DNA from: Talaromyces rugulosus
Lineage: Eukaryota; Ascomycota; Eurotiomycetes; Eurotiales; Trichocomaceae
Length of the DNA: 64,000 nt
Assembly (NCBI RefSeq): GCF_013368755.1
Contig: NC_049566.1
Coordinates: forward strand, 3,534,001-3,598,000
Direction of reading: 5' to 3'
Under the pieces are notes generated by a model. It made no database searches. It worked only from the letters and a program-made list of their open reading frames with translations, and was not told the origin of the DNA. The stretch's first letter is position 1. Each line of letters opens with the position of its first letter. The position numbers were made by a program, and so were the translations under genes. Below are positions 12,401 to 25,097 of the stretch, piece after piece.

Positions 12401-14267
12401 CAAAAAATAAAATAAATCTAAATTATCTAAAGGTATCTAAATATAAGCTCTATAAAGCACTACACTAGAACATTAGAATATTTATAAAAAGCTTTAAAAA
12501 ATAAGCAAACATATTTTAATTTAGATCTAAAAACCATAGCATCACTATATAAAAAAGAATTTTTCAGATATATCTCTAATAATAGAGATAATCACTAAAA
12601 ATATGAGTTATTTTGTATATTTTAGCCAGTAGATATATAAGTTTGGGATTGAACTTAGCACTATAACTACTAAAGGGTTCTTTGTAATTAAAGGTAGGTA
12701 ATCTACACTGTATATAGGGTGATATAGTTAATCTATATAGAGTAGTAATATCTAATATAGGGTTATTAAAGGGGGTAGAGTATTGGTTTATAAATTGCTA
12801 GATAGTAGTTAAAGAATCTGCTGTTATAATAGCAGGTAAATCATCCTATATTACTATAATAAAAGTAGAACTACCTACACTAGTTAAAGATTTAGCTGAA
12901 CAAGGATTAGACTAATAATATATTACTATATTTAATATTTTAACAGTATCTTTGGGGCATTGAGGCCCTGGATGAGGGAGAGCGAGAGGGGGAAGGATAG
13001 CGGGCAGGGGCGGCCCGCTATTGTAGGCAACGCCCAAACGTTAGTGGCCATAAGGAGGGGGTAGTGGTTGCCACCCACTATAAGCCCCCGAATCGTCCTG
13101 CGCATATAAGTGGCTTGGGGCGAGGAAAGTGCAAGATACCTTGAAAGCATGGATCCAATGGGGGTAGAGGCACCGGTTTATAGGGGGCAACCCCTATAAG
13201 CAGGCCTAATCCACACGAATCGCTGTCTGTCATAGCCTAGGGCTCGGTATAGACGTTAAATTTGATTAAATAAATAAATAAATAAATAACAGTATCTTTT
13301 TAATTAGCAGTATAGATTATTACTAGTTTTATAATTATAGTAGTCTAATTAAACTGCTCTATAGAAACTTAGTGAATATTAATATCTATAGAAATATATA
13401 AGTAAAAAAAAAACTTATTAGATAGTACTCAGCTGCAGACTTTTTTAACTCTTTGTATTGGAGATAGGGTTTGTTGCTGGGACTAGGATATTTTAAATTA
13501 GGATTATAGTCTAATAATTATAAACACTGCTAATAAGGTAGAAAATACGCCTTTAGAAGATACGTATGAGATTTGTGATAGGGTGAGAGAATTAATATAC
13601 TAGACAACACAGTATTAGCTTTGTTATTTTTATTATTATTATTGTTTTTATTCTTAATGTTATTCTTATCAGTATTAATAAAAAAAAAGAAGCATATGCG
13701 CTTTTTTATAAAAAGAGAAATAGTAATAAACTTGTTCTTTTTTAAGGGTAATTTCTTTAATAATTTCTTCTGTACTATAGACTATAGTATATTAATAATT
13801 ATATTATTAGTAGTATATATTAGCTAGGTACAGTTTAATATAGAGATATTCTTATTAGAGAACAAAATAATTAATAAAATAGCTAAGAGATAGTAGGGAG
13901 TCTTCTTTTTTAAAATTATTCTACAAACTATTAGTAAATAATAAACTAAGTAAATATTTAAACAGATATTATAATTGATATAAGATAACTAATAAAAAAT
14001 ATATTATTTACATTTAGATAATATAAATAAATAAGAAAGTAGAGAGAATAAATATAAAATTAGTAATAGTATAATAGACTGTTTAGTAATAAAGAAAAAA
14101 AAATAAATAACAGTCTAACCTATAAATAATATATTAATAATATATGTAGATAAATCTATATACCATATATACTAGTCTTTGTAATAATAATATTTAAGTT
14201 TATTTATATTTTCTATAAAAATCTATATAAAAAATACCAACGCAGTTTCTAAAAAAAGAGGGGGTAA
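12401..14267. other. Non-coding 3' part of the Ty3/gypsy element
   Basis: About 1.5 kb, not counting the LINE insertion, between the chromodomain and the 3' LTR. I see AT-rich sequence with frequent stops in all frames and no recognisable domain. A stretch near 13621-13827 is low-complexity (leucine/phenylalanine-rich if translated). The polypurine tract lies at 14251-14264. Confidence 0.5.
12954..13286 (+). mobile_element. 5'-truncated LINE tail insertion (young)
   Basis: A 333-bp fragment of the LINE 3' end carrying the last codons of ORF2 (EALDEGEREGEG then stop), the 3' UTR and an (AAAT)n tail. It is flanked by the 13-bp duplication TAACAGTATCTTT (12941-12953 and 13287-13299). By eye it is the same as the corresponding part of the intact copy at 28037-28369. 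It is GC-rich against an AT-rich background, so it arrived after the host Ty3 element had been mutated. Confidence 0.95.
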
Positions 14268-14478
14268 TATAAGGCTATAAAATCTTCAGGATATACTAAA
14301 TATTATATCTTACTACACTAGCCTTACAGAGGATTGCTAAGCCACTAATGAAGCAGTATATATATACTGACCTTTGCACAGGGGTTGCTGAAGGTCAGCA
14401 ATCAGTTTGACTACCTAGCGAACCATAGCTTTACTATCAAATCCAACTCTTGCCTGCTCTCTATATAATATCCTCACA
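14268..14478 (+). repeat. 3' LTR, Ty3/gypsy element
   Basis: A 211-bp LTR ending in ATCCTCACA, the best-preserved 3' terminus of the family, followed by the ATCTT duplication. Its first 60 bases are more eroded than those of the 5' LTR, and its last 140 less. Confidence 0.92.
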
Positions 14479-14483
14479 ATCTT

Positions 14484-16785
14484 GTACTTTCCTTATCCTA
14501 TACCGCTTATATGCGCAGGATAATTTAGAGGCTTATAGTAGGTAGTAATTATTACCCTCTTCTTATAGCCACTAACGTTTGGGCATTGCCTATAATAGCG
14601 GGCTATTCCTGTCTACTATTCTTCCCCCTCTTGCTCCCCCTTATCCAGGGCCTCAATGTCCTAATTATTAATTTTATAGATCTGCTCCTAGGCTTGTTAA
14701 TTATCCTCTTACTCTTTAATAGCCTCTATAAATACCAGCAGTATTGCAGTGGCCTTTGGATCTTAGAATAGATATACTTTAAGACATTATTTCTTATCCT
14801 ATAAGACCTCTACCCTCACTTCGGCCAAGCCAGTATATAGTTTTTTCTATTAATAATACCACTACTAGTAGCTTATAAAAAGGTGTCTTACTATTTCAGT
14901 CCCCCTAGAGTATTCTAAGCAGTTAGGAAAGTCTTGGACCTTAATTCGGTGTAAATAGGCCTTAATTAATGTATAGCCAGTCTTAAACTGATAATATCAC
15001 TATACTAGATATTTAGAAATGTTCGCTAATATTAGGTCAAGTTTCTATCCCTAAAGAGGATAGTAGGCCTAGCTTGCCTACTAGACATACTTTATAAGCT
15101 TTACAGTAAGCTAATTAGCTTTAGTAGCTCTATAAGCTTTAGTATAAGTCTATTGAGCATATACTAGTAAAATACTCAAGTATTTATCTATTTAGGGTTT
15201 CCCTATAGCTTTTTTAGCGGCTTTATTAGCTTCTTTATTATCTAGGACCTTCTTATGGCCTAGTATCTAATATATAGTAATCCTATAGCCAGTGGCCTAT
15301 AGTTCCTTAGCTAGATTATATACTTATAGTGCTAGGGCTTAGCTAGGGCCTAGCTAGATATATTAAAGCCTGCTTATAGCAGCTTAAGTATTAAAAAATA
15401 TCTTAATTAATTCTTTAAAATTCTTTACTAATATTTACTCTAGGGCTTTAATTATTTCTATTAATTCTATATTAAAGACTTTAAAGTCTATATTTAGAGG
15501 AGTTAAATATAATCTTTAAAGACTAATAAGTAATTTATAAACTACTACAGCATCTATATACTAATTATCTAACCTAGAACTATCTAAGTAAAGATTAATG
15601 TTCTTTATCCTACTTAAAGAGTCTAAGACTAATTATATAATAGTTTTAAAAGAGTCTATCCTAAAATCTAATAATATAGATCTATTACTAGGCTTTATTG
15701 TATGCTTAAAGTCTTAAGAAAAATTAATAATTAAAACCTTTTATAGCTTATAAACTAGGCCTATATCCAGTTTCTAAAGACTTTAGTAAGTTAGTATTAT
15801 CTAAGATTAGTCTTTTAATAGCTATTCTTTAGGCTATATATAGATATCTTTTTTTCTAAGTATTATAAAGAGTATTTCTGCTACTAGATACTCTTAGAGA
15901 AGTCTTAGAAGTCTTAGAATATATTACTATTATTTATTATTTAATAAAGCCTCTATTAATTCTAAAGCTATCTTTTTTATAAGTAGTTTTAATAAGATAG
16001 ATTTTAGTATATCTATAACTACTTAGACCTAATTATTAATTAAGCTTTATAGTCTTTCTAGACAGTTTTTTTATCTATATTATTAAAACTTAGTCTTATA
16101 AAGTGTTACTAACTATATAATAGCCTTTTAGATTTATTATACTAGGCCTAGAGGGAGTTCTTAGACTTTATATAATATCTGCACTTATCTTTTAGTATTT
16201 TAATCTTTTTATAAGTAATATTTATAGTAGACTTTAAGAATAAATTTTAGATTTAGTAAAATCTCTAACTACTAGATAACTATTAAAAAAAATATTACTA
16301 AAGTGTCTTTTATTTATATCCTAGCTTTCTAGACCTAATTTTTATATTTTCTACTAATAGCCTTAAAGAATAAAATAGCCTCTATTTTTTTAAGATTAAA
16401 TTTAATATTATTTACTAGTCTCTACTTAATAGCAGCTTTTACTGTTATTTCTAACTATCTATAGATCTTAGAGACTAAGCTTTTTTAGATTACTAGATCT
16501 ATATTATTAATATAAAACAGGGCTTTAATTTCTAGTATTTACTGTTCTATAGCCTAAAATATACTCTAAATATAGATAAAAAAGAAAATTAAAGAGACTA
16601 ATAAGTTCTAAAATAGCCCTAAGTTAATAGACTATTTAAAAGCTTTATAACTATCAATTACAAAGCTAATCTTTTTATTTATAAAAAAGGATAAAGTCTA
16701 TCTTATAAAGTTATTATCTAGACCTATAGCTTCTATAGCTTTACTAAGCTTATAGAGATTAATATAGTTAAAGGTCTCTATAATA
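14484..16785 (-). pseudogene. Old LINE ORF2, 3' half (RNase H and zinc region), RIP-mutated
   Basis: Minus-strand remnant matching the C-terminal part of the intact ORF2 at 25099-28083, including the 3' UTR at 14484-14640. GC-rich codons of the intact copy are replaced by AT-rich ones and many glutamine codons have become stops. The YADD region of RT falls in this segment near 16490-16520, but the motif is altered. The segment stops at the target site of the LINE tail at 16798-17079 and resumes after it. Confidence 0.8.
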
Positions 16786-16797
16786 TTAATAAAGATA

Positions 16798-17079
16798 TTT
16801 ATTTATTTATTTAATCAAATTTAACGTCTATACCGAGCCCTAGGCTATGACAGACAGCGATTCGTGTGGATTAGGCCTGCTTATAGGGGTTGCCCCCTAT
16901 AAACCGGTGCCTCTACCCCTATTGGATCCATGCTTTCAAGGTATCTTGCACTTTCCTCGCCCCAAGCCACTTATATGCGCAGGACGATTTGGGGGCTTAT
17001 AGTGGGTGGCAACCACTACCCCCTCCTTATGGCCACTAACATTTGGGCGTTGCCTACAATAGCGGGCCGCCCCTGCCCG
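16798..17079 (-). mobile_element. 5'-truncated LINE tail insertion
   Basis: A 282-bp LINE 3'-end fragment in minus orientation with an (AAAT)n tail. It is flanked by the 12-bp duplication TTAATAAAGATA (16786-16797 and 17080-17091). It contains only 3' UTR and differs from the intact copy at a handful of positions, mostly C/T or G/A. It is inserted into the RIP-mutated ORF2 of the old LINE. Confidence 0.93.
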
Positions 17080-17536
17080 TTAATAAAGATAATATCTATA
17101 AAAAATTTTTAAGTCTATCTTTTATATACTATTTATATAAAACAGACTACTATATTAATAGCTCTATAGTTCTATCTATATCCTATTTATCTAGAATATA
17201 AAGCTTTCTAAGCCTTATATTAGTTTACTATAAGATTTATAGTTATTATTATTATTATTATTATTATTTAATCAAATTTAACGTCTATACCGAGCCCTAG
17301 GCTATGACAGACAGCGATTCGTGTGGATTAGGCCTGCTTATAGGGGTTGCCCCCTATAAGCCGGTGCCTCTACCCCTATTAGATCCAGGCTTTCAAGGTA
17401 TCTTGCACTTTCCTCACCCCATGCCGCTTATATGCGCAGGACGATTCGGGGGCTTATAGTGGGTGGCAACCACTACCCCCTCCTTATGGCCACTAACGTT
17501 TGGGTGTTGTTTACAATAGCGGGCCGCCCCTGTCTG

Positions 17537-20500
17537 CTATCCTTCCCCCTCTCGTTCTCCCTCATCCAGGGCCTCAATGCCCCAATTATCAGTCTTATAG
17601 GCCTGCTCCCAGGTCTGTTGGTTATCCTCTCGCTCCCTAATGGCCCCTATAAACGCCAGCAGCGCTGTAGTGGCCTTTGGGTCCTGGAATAGGCGTGCTT
17701 TAGGGCACTGCTCGCTATCCTGCGGGGCCTTTACCCCCGCTTTGGCTAAGCCGGCATATAGTTTTTCCCGTTGGTGGTACCACTGTCGACAGTTTGTAAG
17801 AAGGTGTCTTACCGTCTCAGTCCCTCTAGAGCACCCCAAGCAATTAGGGGAGTCTCGGGCCTTGATTCGGTGCAGATAGGCCTCGATTGGGGTGTGGCTG
17901 GTCTTGAATTGGTAATACCGCCGCGCTAGGTGCTTGGGGGTGCTTGCCACTATTGGGTCAAGCTTCCATCCCCGGGGGGGTTGGTAGGCCTGGCCTACCT
18001 GTTGGGTGCGTCTTGCAAGCTTTGCAGTGAGCTAGTTGGCCTTGATAGCGCTATAAGTCTTGGTGTATGCCTGCTGGGCATGGGCTAGTGAGATGCCTGA
18101 GTACTTGCCTGTACAGGGCCTCCCTGTAGCTTTCTTAGCGGCCTTATCGGCCTCCTTGTTGCCTGGGACCCCTTTATGGCCTGGCACCCAGCATATGGTA
18201 ACCCTGCGGCCGGTGGCCTGTAGTTCCCTGGCTAGGTCGTGTGCCCGCAGCGCTAGGGCTTGCCCTGGGCCAGGCTGGGTATGCTGAAGCCTGCTTATAG
18301 TGGCCTGGGCGTCTAAAAATACCTTAATTGGCTCTATAAGATTCTCTGCCAGTGTCTACTCTAGGGCTTTGACTACTCCTATTAGTTCTGTATCAAAGAC
18401 TTTGAAGTCTGCGCCTAGGGGAGCTAGGCGCGACCTTTAGGGGCCAATAAGTGGCTTATAAGTTACTGTAGCGCCTATGTGCTGATCGTTTAACCTAGAA
18501 CTGTTTGAGTAAAGGTTGGTGTTTCTTATCCTACTTAGGGGGTTTGAGGCTAATTGTATAGTGGTTTTAGGAGAGTTTATTTTGAAATCTAGTGATATAG
18601 ATCTATTATTAGGCTCTATTGTACACTCAAAGCTTTGAGAGGGGTTGGTGGTTAAGGCCTCTTATAGCCTGCGGGTCAGGTCTATACCCAGCTTCTAGAG
18701 GCCTTGGTGGGTTGGTGTTGTCTAAGCTTGGTCTTCTAGTAGCTATTCTCCAGGCTGTGCATGGGCGTCTTTCTCTCTAAGTGTTATAGGGAGTATTTCT
18801 ACTGCTATATGCCCCTGGGGAAGTTCTAGAAGTCTTAGGGTATACTGCTGCTGTTTACTATCTAATAGGGCCTCTGCTAGTTTCAGAACTATCTCTCTTA
18901 TAAATAATTCTAATAGAATAGACTTCAGTATGTCTGTAACTGCCTAGGCTTAGTTATTAATTAGGCCCTGTAGTCCTTCTAGGCAGTTCTTTTATCTATA
19001 CTACCAAAGCTCAGCCCTATAAAGTGCTACTGACTGCGCGGTGGTCTTTTAGATTTGTTATGCCAGGCCTAGGGGGAGCCTCTGGGCCTTGCACAGTGCC
19101 CGTATTTGTCTTTTAATATTTTGACCTTTTTATAGGCGGTACTTATAGTGGGCTTTAAAAATAAACTTTGGATTTAGTAAGATCCTTAACCACCGGATGG
19201 CTGTTAGAGAGAATGCCACTAAAGCGTCTCCTATCTACACCCTAGCTTCCTGGACCTGATTTTTATGTTCCCTGCTGGTGGCCTTAGAGAATAGGATAGC
19301 CTCTGTCTTTTTAGGGTCGAATTTGACGCTATCTGCCAGTCCCTACTTAATAGCAGCTTTTGCCGCTGCTTCTAGCTGTCTGCAGATCTCAGAGACCGAG
19401 CTTCCCTGGGCTACCAGGCCTATGTCATCGGCATAGGACAGGGCCTTGATTCCTGGCACCTGCTGTTCCATAGCCTGAAACATACCCTAGATATAGATAA
19501 GAAAAAGAATTAGGGAGACCAATAAGCCCTGGGGCAGCTCTAAGTTAATAGACTGTTTAGAGGCTTTATAACCGTTAATTACAAAACTGACCCTTCTATT
19601 TATAAAGAAGGATAAGGTCCACCTTATAAAGTCATTATCTAGGCCTACAGCTTCTATAGTCTTACTAAGCTTATAGGGGTTAATATAGTCAAAGGCCCCT
19701 ATAATATCAATAAAGATAGTGCCTGTGAGAAGCTTTTGAGTCTATTCTTTATGTACTGTTTGTACAAGGCAGGCCACTATGTTAATAGTCCCACGGCCCC
19801 GCCTGCACCCTATTTGTCTAGGATATAAAGCCTTCTGGGCCTTACACCAGTCTACTATAAGACCTGTAGCCAGCTTCTCAATAATCTTGCCTAGGCAGCT
19901 AAGCAAGCTTATCATCCTCTAGGCCTTCACCTAGGTGTAATTAGGCTTCCCTGGCTTCCGAAGTAGGATGCTTTTAGCGGTCTTCCAGGCCCCTGGGTAT
20001 ACCCCAAGCCAAAAGCACTGCCTAGCCATCCCTATAATTTGGGGCGAATCTAGTGCCTAGAGTAGCCAGCATGCTTTAAAATTAAGCCTATTGGCCCCCG
20101 GAGCTTTCTTAATACTCTGGCTGAATAGGGCCTGATACACCCGCTTTAATATTATAAGCATATGGGCCTGTCCACTTGGTAGCTCCCTAGGAGGGGAGCT
20201 ATAGAGGGTGTTAGGAAATGCCGTTTCCCTGATTAGAGCTTCTTTATCGGTCATGATAGTGGTAGGGGGAGTCTCTAGATCCGGGCCTTAGAGTGCTGGG
20301 GTGGTGGGATTAGTCTATGGCTTAGTATATTGTAGGGCTATTCAACATCTATTAGGATTTTCTGGAGAAGGCTTTTCCAGGTTATTCTTAGGGCCTTTGG
20401 GAAAAGGGTTCCTAGTGGGGTTAGAATCTTTTTTCTACTTTTTCTTCCTCCCAGGGCCTCTCTTAGTAAGGAAGATCTTCTAGCAGGTCTTTTTAGCTGC

Positions 20501-21640
20501 CTTTATTTTATGGTAATAAGCAGTTCTTGCAGCTTTGAATTCAGTGTTAGTATAGATATAGGCTTGCTATCGCTTGTGGGCTGTAGCCTATAAACTCTAG
20601 GCTTGCTGTAGCTCTAGCTTTTACCACTGCTTAGAGCGTGTATAAAGCTGTATTGCTTTGGTATATCTATTAAGTATGCTGGTTAAGGTGTCTTACACTT
20701 AATTGGTCTCTCTAGTAAGGTCTTCCTTGGTGCATTGATCACTAAGAGGGGGGTAGTCTATAGCCTCTGAGGCCTAAGCTGCTGTAGCCAGCTTTAGAGC
20801 TTCTTTATTTACCTATAGAGCTTCTATCTGCTACTTAGTAATCTCCCTGGAGATTCCTTCTGGAGGGGGTTCTAGGGCTTCCTAGGCTAGGATGATAAGC
20901 TCATAGTTAGATGTTATAGGCTTATCCTTATCTATCTTTTAGGCTTGTAGAGGCCCTAGGGTTGGTAAGAATAATGCTAAATTAATAATTAATACCCCCT
21001 CAGTCTTCTTATAGTATGTGGCCTTTCCTAGTGGGTTATTAATATATAGTGAGTGCTGTTCTATAAGCTGTTTCAAGGGCTCAGTGTTAATCTGGCTTTT
21101 GGCCAGTAGGTTCCACGAAGGGCTATGGGCGTTAAAATCATCTATTAATAGGCACCTATCTATTATAAGCAGGTCTTAGTCTGCGTCCTTGATGGCCTGG
21201 TGTCGTCTAGGGAAGGCCCCTTGCCACTGGTAACTGGTCTTAATCTATATATTATAGCAGTTGACTATTTTAGTGTGTTGGAAGGTATGTCTGCTAATTA
21301 TTAGTGCTTCTTATATGTCTAGGGTCTGTAAATAGGGGTGGTCTATTAAATTAGTGCGGTTCTCGATCCTAACCGTCTCTATAAGGTCTTTATGGATGGC
21401 TATAAGTATCTGTTGATCCCGCTTCTCCCCCTCTAGCCAGTACAGTAGATAGCCTGGGTGGGAGAAGTTATAAGTAATATAAGGCTCTTATAGGTATATA
21501 ATGCCTATTTGCTGCTCTATCCCTGCTTTTAGAGTCTCTAAGATTGTGGGGTAAATATGGCCGCAATTATGTTGAATAATTAATATTAATAGAGGCTGCA
21601 GCTCTAGGCGTTAATGTTAGACATGGGGATAAATATAGTA
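17537..21640 (-). pseudogene. LINE ORF2 (endonuclease-RT-RNase H), broken
   Basis: ORF2 of the full-length LINE, read on the minus strand. An AP-type endonuclease (EEP fold) lies at about 20930-21620 with the signature IDDFNAHSPSWN. Reverse transcriptase spans about 19200-20200, with LSYADDIGL near 19417-19440. RNase H lies at about 18050-18560, with WVPGHKG and NKEADKAAKKA-like stretches. A cysteine-rich motif, CLGCSRGTETVRHLLTNC, lies at about 17790-17845. The last 137 codons (17537-17950) are still open. Stops earlier in the frame mean no full-length enzyme is made. The protein would nick the target and copy LINE RNA in place. Confidence 0.85.
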
Positions 21641-23498
21641 AGGGTGATGTCCCTGGAGCATCTTCTATAGTATCATCGACCTTCCTAAGCTTTAGGGCTT
21701 GGGGGGCGTTCTGGGTAGTGATTAGGAGAGAAGCCTCCTTAGCAATGCCTTTCTATTTAGTCTATTTAGGGGGAAGAGGGGGCATAACGACCTCTATGCT
21801 AGGGAAGCATTTATAGAGTCGCTGGTGGGCTTCTTAAAGCTTGGGGTACCTTAGGGAATCAGCCTGGTGCTTCTCTCTATAGTTGCTGTATTTAGTGGGT
21901 GTATATAGGTATGGGTGATCTGTTTGGGCTCTGCAGTCTAGCATATTATAGGTATACTTTTAAGCTTTATAGGTGCCAGCACATATAGTATAGAGTGGTG
22001 GTTGGATACCATAGTCTCTATAAGTTTGGTGGTTAATACTGTAGTATTGGGTGTAAATAATGTTTTTATCTACTTTGTGATAGGGGCTAGTAGGGTGTCT
22101 GTTGCCTCTGAAGTGTATGCCCTGGGTGAATAGTCTGTAGGTATCATCTAGGCCTTCTACTGTTATAATGATAGTAGAGAAACGCTGTTTATTAGTTTGG
22201 ATAGCTGCTATTAGTTTGATCTAGGTAGGGTTTCTTATTAGGATGCATGTGTTCTCTAATTTAATTTCTTTTCTGGCTAGGCCTAGTTCTAAGACATTAT
22301 AGTAGATTACTGACACTATATACATCTTAATTTTATGCTACTGTTGGTCTGTTTCTACTGAGATGACTATAGGGTTGATTTGGTGGTAGACAGCTATTAA
22401 TAGGTTTTTATAGACTGATAATAGCAAGCCTATAGTGCTTCCTTAGTTTAATAGGGCTGAGATAGCCCCTGATTCAGTGTAATTGGTGTTTATTACTCTA
22501 GTGAAGTTTGGGAAGCCTGTCTGGGCTAGGCAGTGGTTAAGCTGCAAAATAATATTGGCTTTAGATTTTTTAGGGGCGGTGTGGCTATTTTTATGTCTAA
22601 ATATAAGTCTGCGGTCTTCTTTGTTACTTCTGTGAATAGGCTTTAGGCTCCCTGGGTCTATTTGGACTTTTGGGGGCTGGTTTAGAGAGTAAGCCTGTTT
22701 TTTTATAATAATTTGCTATTTCTGGGTATTGCTAGCCGCTATATTGGCCCACTAGGAGCCTGCTGTAGGCTTCACCCTAGGGGGTGGTTTTGATATTGGG
22801 GGTGAGGCTCTATATAGCTCTATAGGCTTAGCAGCCCTATTTGGGTTAGCTTGGGGGCTATAGACAACCTCTGTAAACATCGTCCCCTGGGATAGCAGAG
22901 ACTGTTATAGGCCCTAGTAGTCATCTCCTAATGATAGAGGCTTTAAGGGGTGGTTTAGGGCGTTCAAAGAGACCTGTTGAGCTTCTAAGATTAAGAAATG
23001 GCGTTTCAGAGCGCCTAATTAACCTATAAAGCACTGCTCTATAGCCTCTACCAGAGAGGTTATATAGGCCTTTATAACAGCTATCTCTGTGTGTAGCACG
23101 CTATTGCTACTTATAAAGTGGTCTAATAAGGTCTGTTCTATGTCTTTATAGGCTAGGCTGATTAGGGCCTTCATAGGGGCTCTTTCTGTCTTGTTAAGGC
23201 TGTGTTCCTGTAGTCTCTTCTCTAGAGTTTTAGGTACTTCCTAGGAGCCTGACATGCTGCTTAGGGGGGGAAATAACTCCCTAGGGTTAATTTCTAGGCT
23301 AGGTAAGAAGCCCTCGCTCTGAGGGACTGTTACACTTGCCTTAGGGGGTACTGATAGTGCTGTCCCTGCTAGGATGCCTATATAGGCCCCTATGGGGTTC
23401 ATCAGACCTAGCGCCTGCCCCCCTGGGTCTAGGGGGTGGTTGTCGATATTGGGGAGTCCAGGGGCCATAGCGAAGCCCTGGATGCCTTCCAGTAGCAT
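21641..23498 (-). pseudogene. LINE ORF1 (gag-like), broken
   Basis: The ORF1 start codon is at 23498. The first 85 codons are open (MLLEGIQGFAMAPGLPN...) and end at a TAG. Beyond it the frame continues with stops to about 21700, and cysteine pairs around 21900-22000 suggest a zinc-knuckle nucleic-acid-binding C-terminus. ORF1 proteins of this LINE group coat the element's RNA. The same start can be recognised at 30470 in the older copy. Confidence 0.65.
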
Positions 23499-23564
23499 TG
23501 AATTTCAAAAGGTTGATTTTTGATTTTCCCGGCGGGTTATATACTGGATATAGATTTATAGTTA

Positions 23565-25084
23565 ACTTCTTAATAATTTTATCTAGATAGCTAAGTAAGC
23601 TTATTATTCTCTAGACTTTTATCTAAGTATAATTAGGTTTCTTTAGCTTCTAAAATAGAATATTTTTAGCAGTCTTTTAGATCTCTAGATATATCTTAAG
23701 CTAAAAGCACTGTCTAGCTATCTTTATAATTTAAAATAAGTCTAATATCTAGAATAACTGGTATACTTTAAAATTAAGTCTATTAGCTCCTAAAGCTTTT
23801 TTAATATTCTAACTGAATAAAGCTTAATATATCTACTCTAGCATTATAAGTATATAAATCTATCTATTTAATAGCTCTTTAAGAAAAAAATTATAAAGAA
23901 TATTAAAAAATACTATTTCTCTAATTAAAGCTTTTTTATTAACTATAGTAGTGATAGAAAGAGCTTTTAGATCTAAACTTTAGAATATTAAAATAATAGG
24001 ATTAGTTTATAGCTTAGTATACTATAGAGCTATTTAATATCTATTAAAATCTTCTAGAGAAAGCTTTTCTAAGCTATCTTTAAAGCCTTTAAGAAAAGAG
24101 TTCCTAGTAGGATTAGAACCCTTTTTTTACTCTTTCTTCTCTCCAGAGCCTTTCTTAGTAAGAAAGGCCTCTTAATAGGTCTTTTTAACTGTTTTTATTT
24201 TATAGTAATAAATAGTTCTTACAGTTTTAAATTTAATGTTAGTATAGGTATAGACCTATTATTATTTATAAGCTGCAGCTTATAAGCTTTAGGCTTACTA
24301 TAGCTCTAGCTTCTATTATTATTTAGAATATATGTAAAGCTGTATTGCTTTAATATGCTTATTAAGTATACTGATTAGAATATCCTACATCTAATTAGTT
24401 TTTTTAGTAAGGTTTTCCTCAGTATATTAATCATCAAAAGAGGAATAGCCTATAGTTTCTAAGGCCTAAGCTGCTATAACTAGCTTTAGAGCTTTTTTAT
24501 TTATTTATAGAGCTTCTATCTATTATCTAATAATCTTCTTAGAGATTCTTTCTAGAAAAGGCTTTTCTAAGGCTTTCTAAGCTAGGATAATAAGCTTATA
24601 GTTAGATATTATAGGTTTATCTTTATCTATCTCCTAGGCTTATAGAGGCTCTAGAGTTAATAAAAATAATATTAAATTAATAATTAATATTTTTTTAGTC
24701 TTTTTATAGTGTATGGCTTCTCTTAGTAGATTATTAATATATAGTAAGTGCTGTTCTATAAACTGTTCTAAGGACTTAATATTAACTCAGTCCTTAGCCA
24801 GTAAATTCTATAAAGAACTATAGATATTAAAATTATCTGTTAATAGGTATTTATCTATTATAAGTAAATCCTAGTCTGTATTCTTAATAGCCTAATATTA
24901 TCTAGAAAAAGCTTCTTATCACTAATAACTAATCTTAATCTATATATCATAGCAGTTAACTATTCTAGTACATTAGAGAATATATCTATTAATTATTAAT
25001 GCTTTCTATATATCTAAGGCCTATAAATAGAGATAGTCTACTAAATCAGTATAGTTCTTAATCTTAACTATCTCTATAAGATCT
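23565..25084 (-). pseudogene. Old LINE ORF2, middle part, RIP-mutated
   Basis: AT-rich counterpart of about 19870-21400 in the full-length copy. It covers the N-terminal RT region and part of the endonuclease on the minus strand. Stops are frequent and no useful frame survives. It is interrupted at 25085-25097 by the target site of the intact LINE. Confidence 0.78.
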
Positions 25085-25097
25085 TTATAAATAGCTA

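Larger units (their letters stand above)
6969..14478 (+). mobile_element. Ty3/gypsy chromovirus-type retrotransposon, complete but dead
   Basis: Complete element in plus orientation with LTRs at 6969-7179 and 14268-14478. It is flanked by the 5-bp duplication ATCTT (6964-6968 and 14479-14483). It lies in the 3' tail of the old LINE, since LINE sequence resumes on both sides. A polypurine tract (AAAAAAAGAGGGGG) precedes the 3' LTR. The coding region is destroyed by many stops. A 333-bp LINE fragment is inserted at 12954-13286. Confidence 0.93.
17246..23551 (-). mobile_element. Full-length LINE (Tad/I-like), moderately mutated
   Basis: Non-LTR retrotransposon of 6.3 kb in minus orientation. 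It is flanked by the 13-bp duplication AGATTTATAGTTA (17233-17245 and 23552-23564). The 3' end carries (TAA)n, and the 5' end carries an untranslated leader of about 50 bp after CCCGCCGGGAAAATC. It encodes an ORF1 and an ORF2 with endonuclease, reverse transcriptase, RNase H and a zinc motif, the layout of fungal Tad-like LINEs. Frames are broken by C-to-T type changes, but far less than in the surrounding old copy. Confidence 0.93.

Noticed and set aside
13621..13827. 68-codon hydrophobic open stretch in the Ty3 tail
   Set aside because: Low-complexity T-rich DNA reads as Leu/Phe repeats. It lies in non-coding, RIP-mutated sequence with no supporting features.
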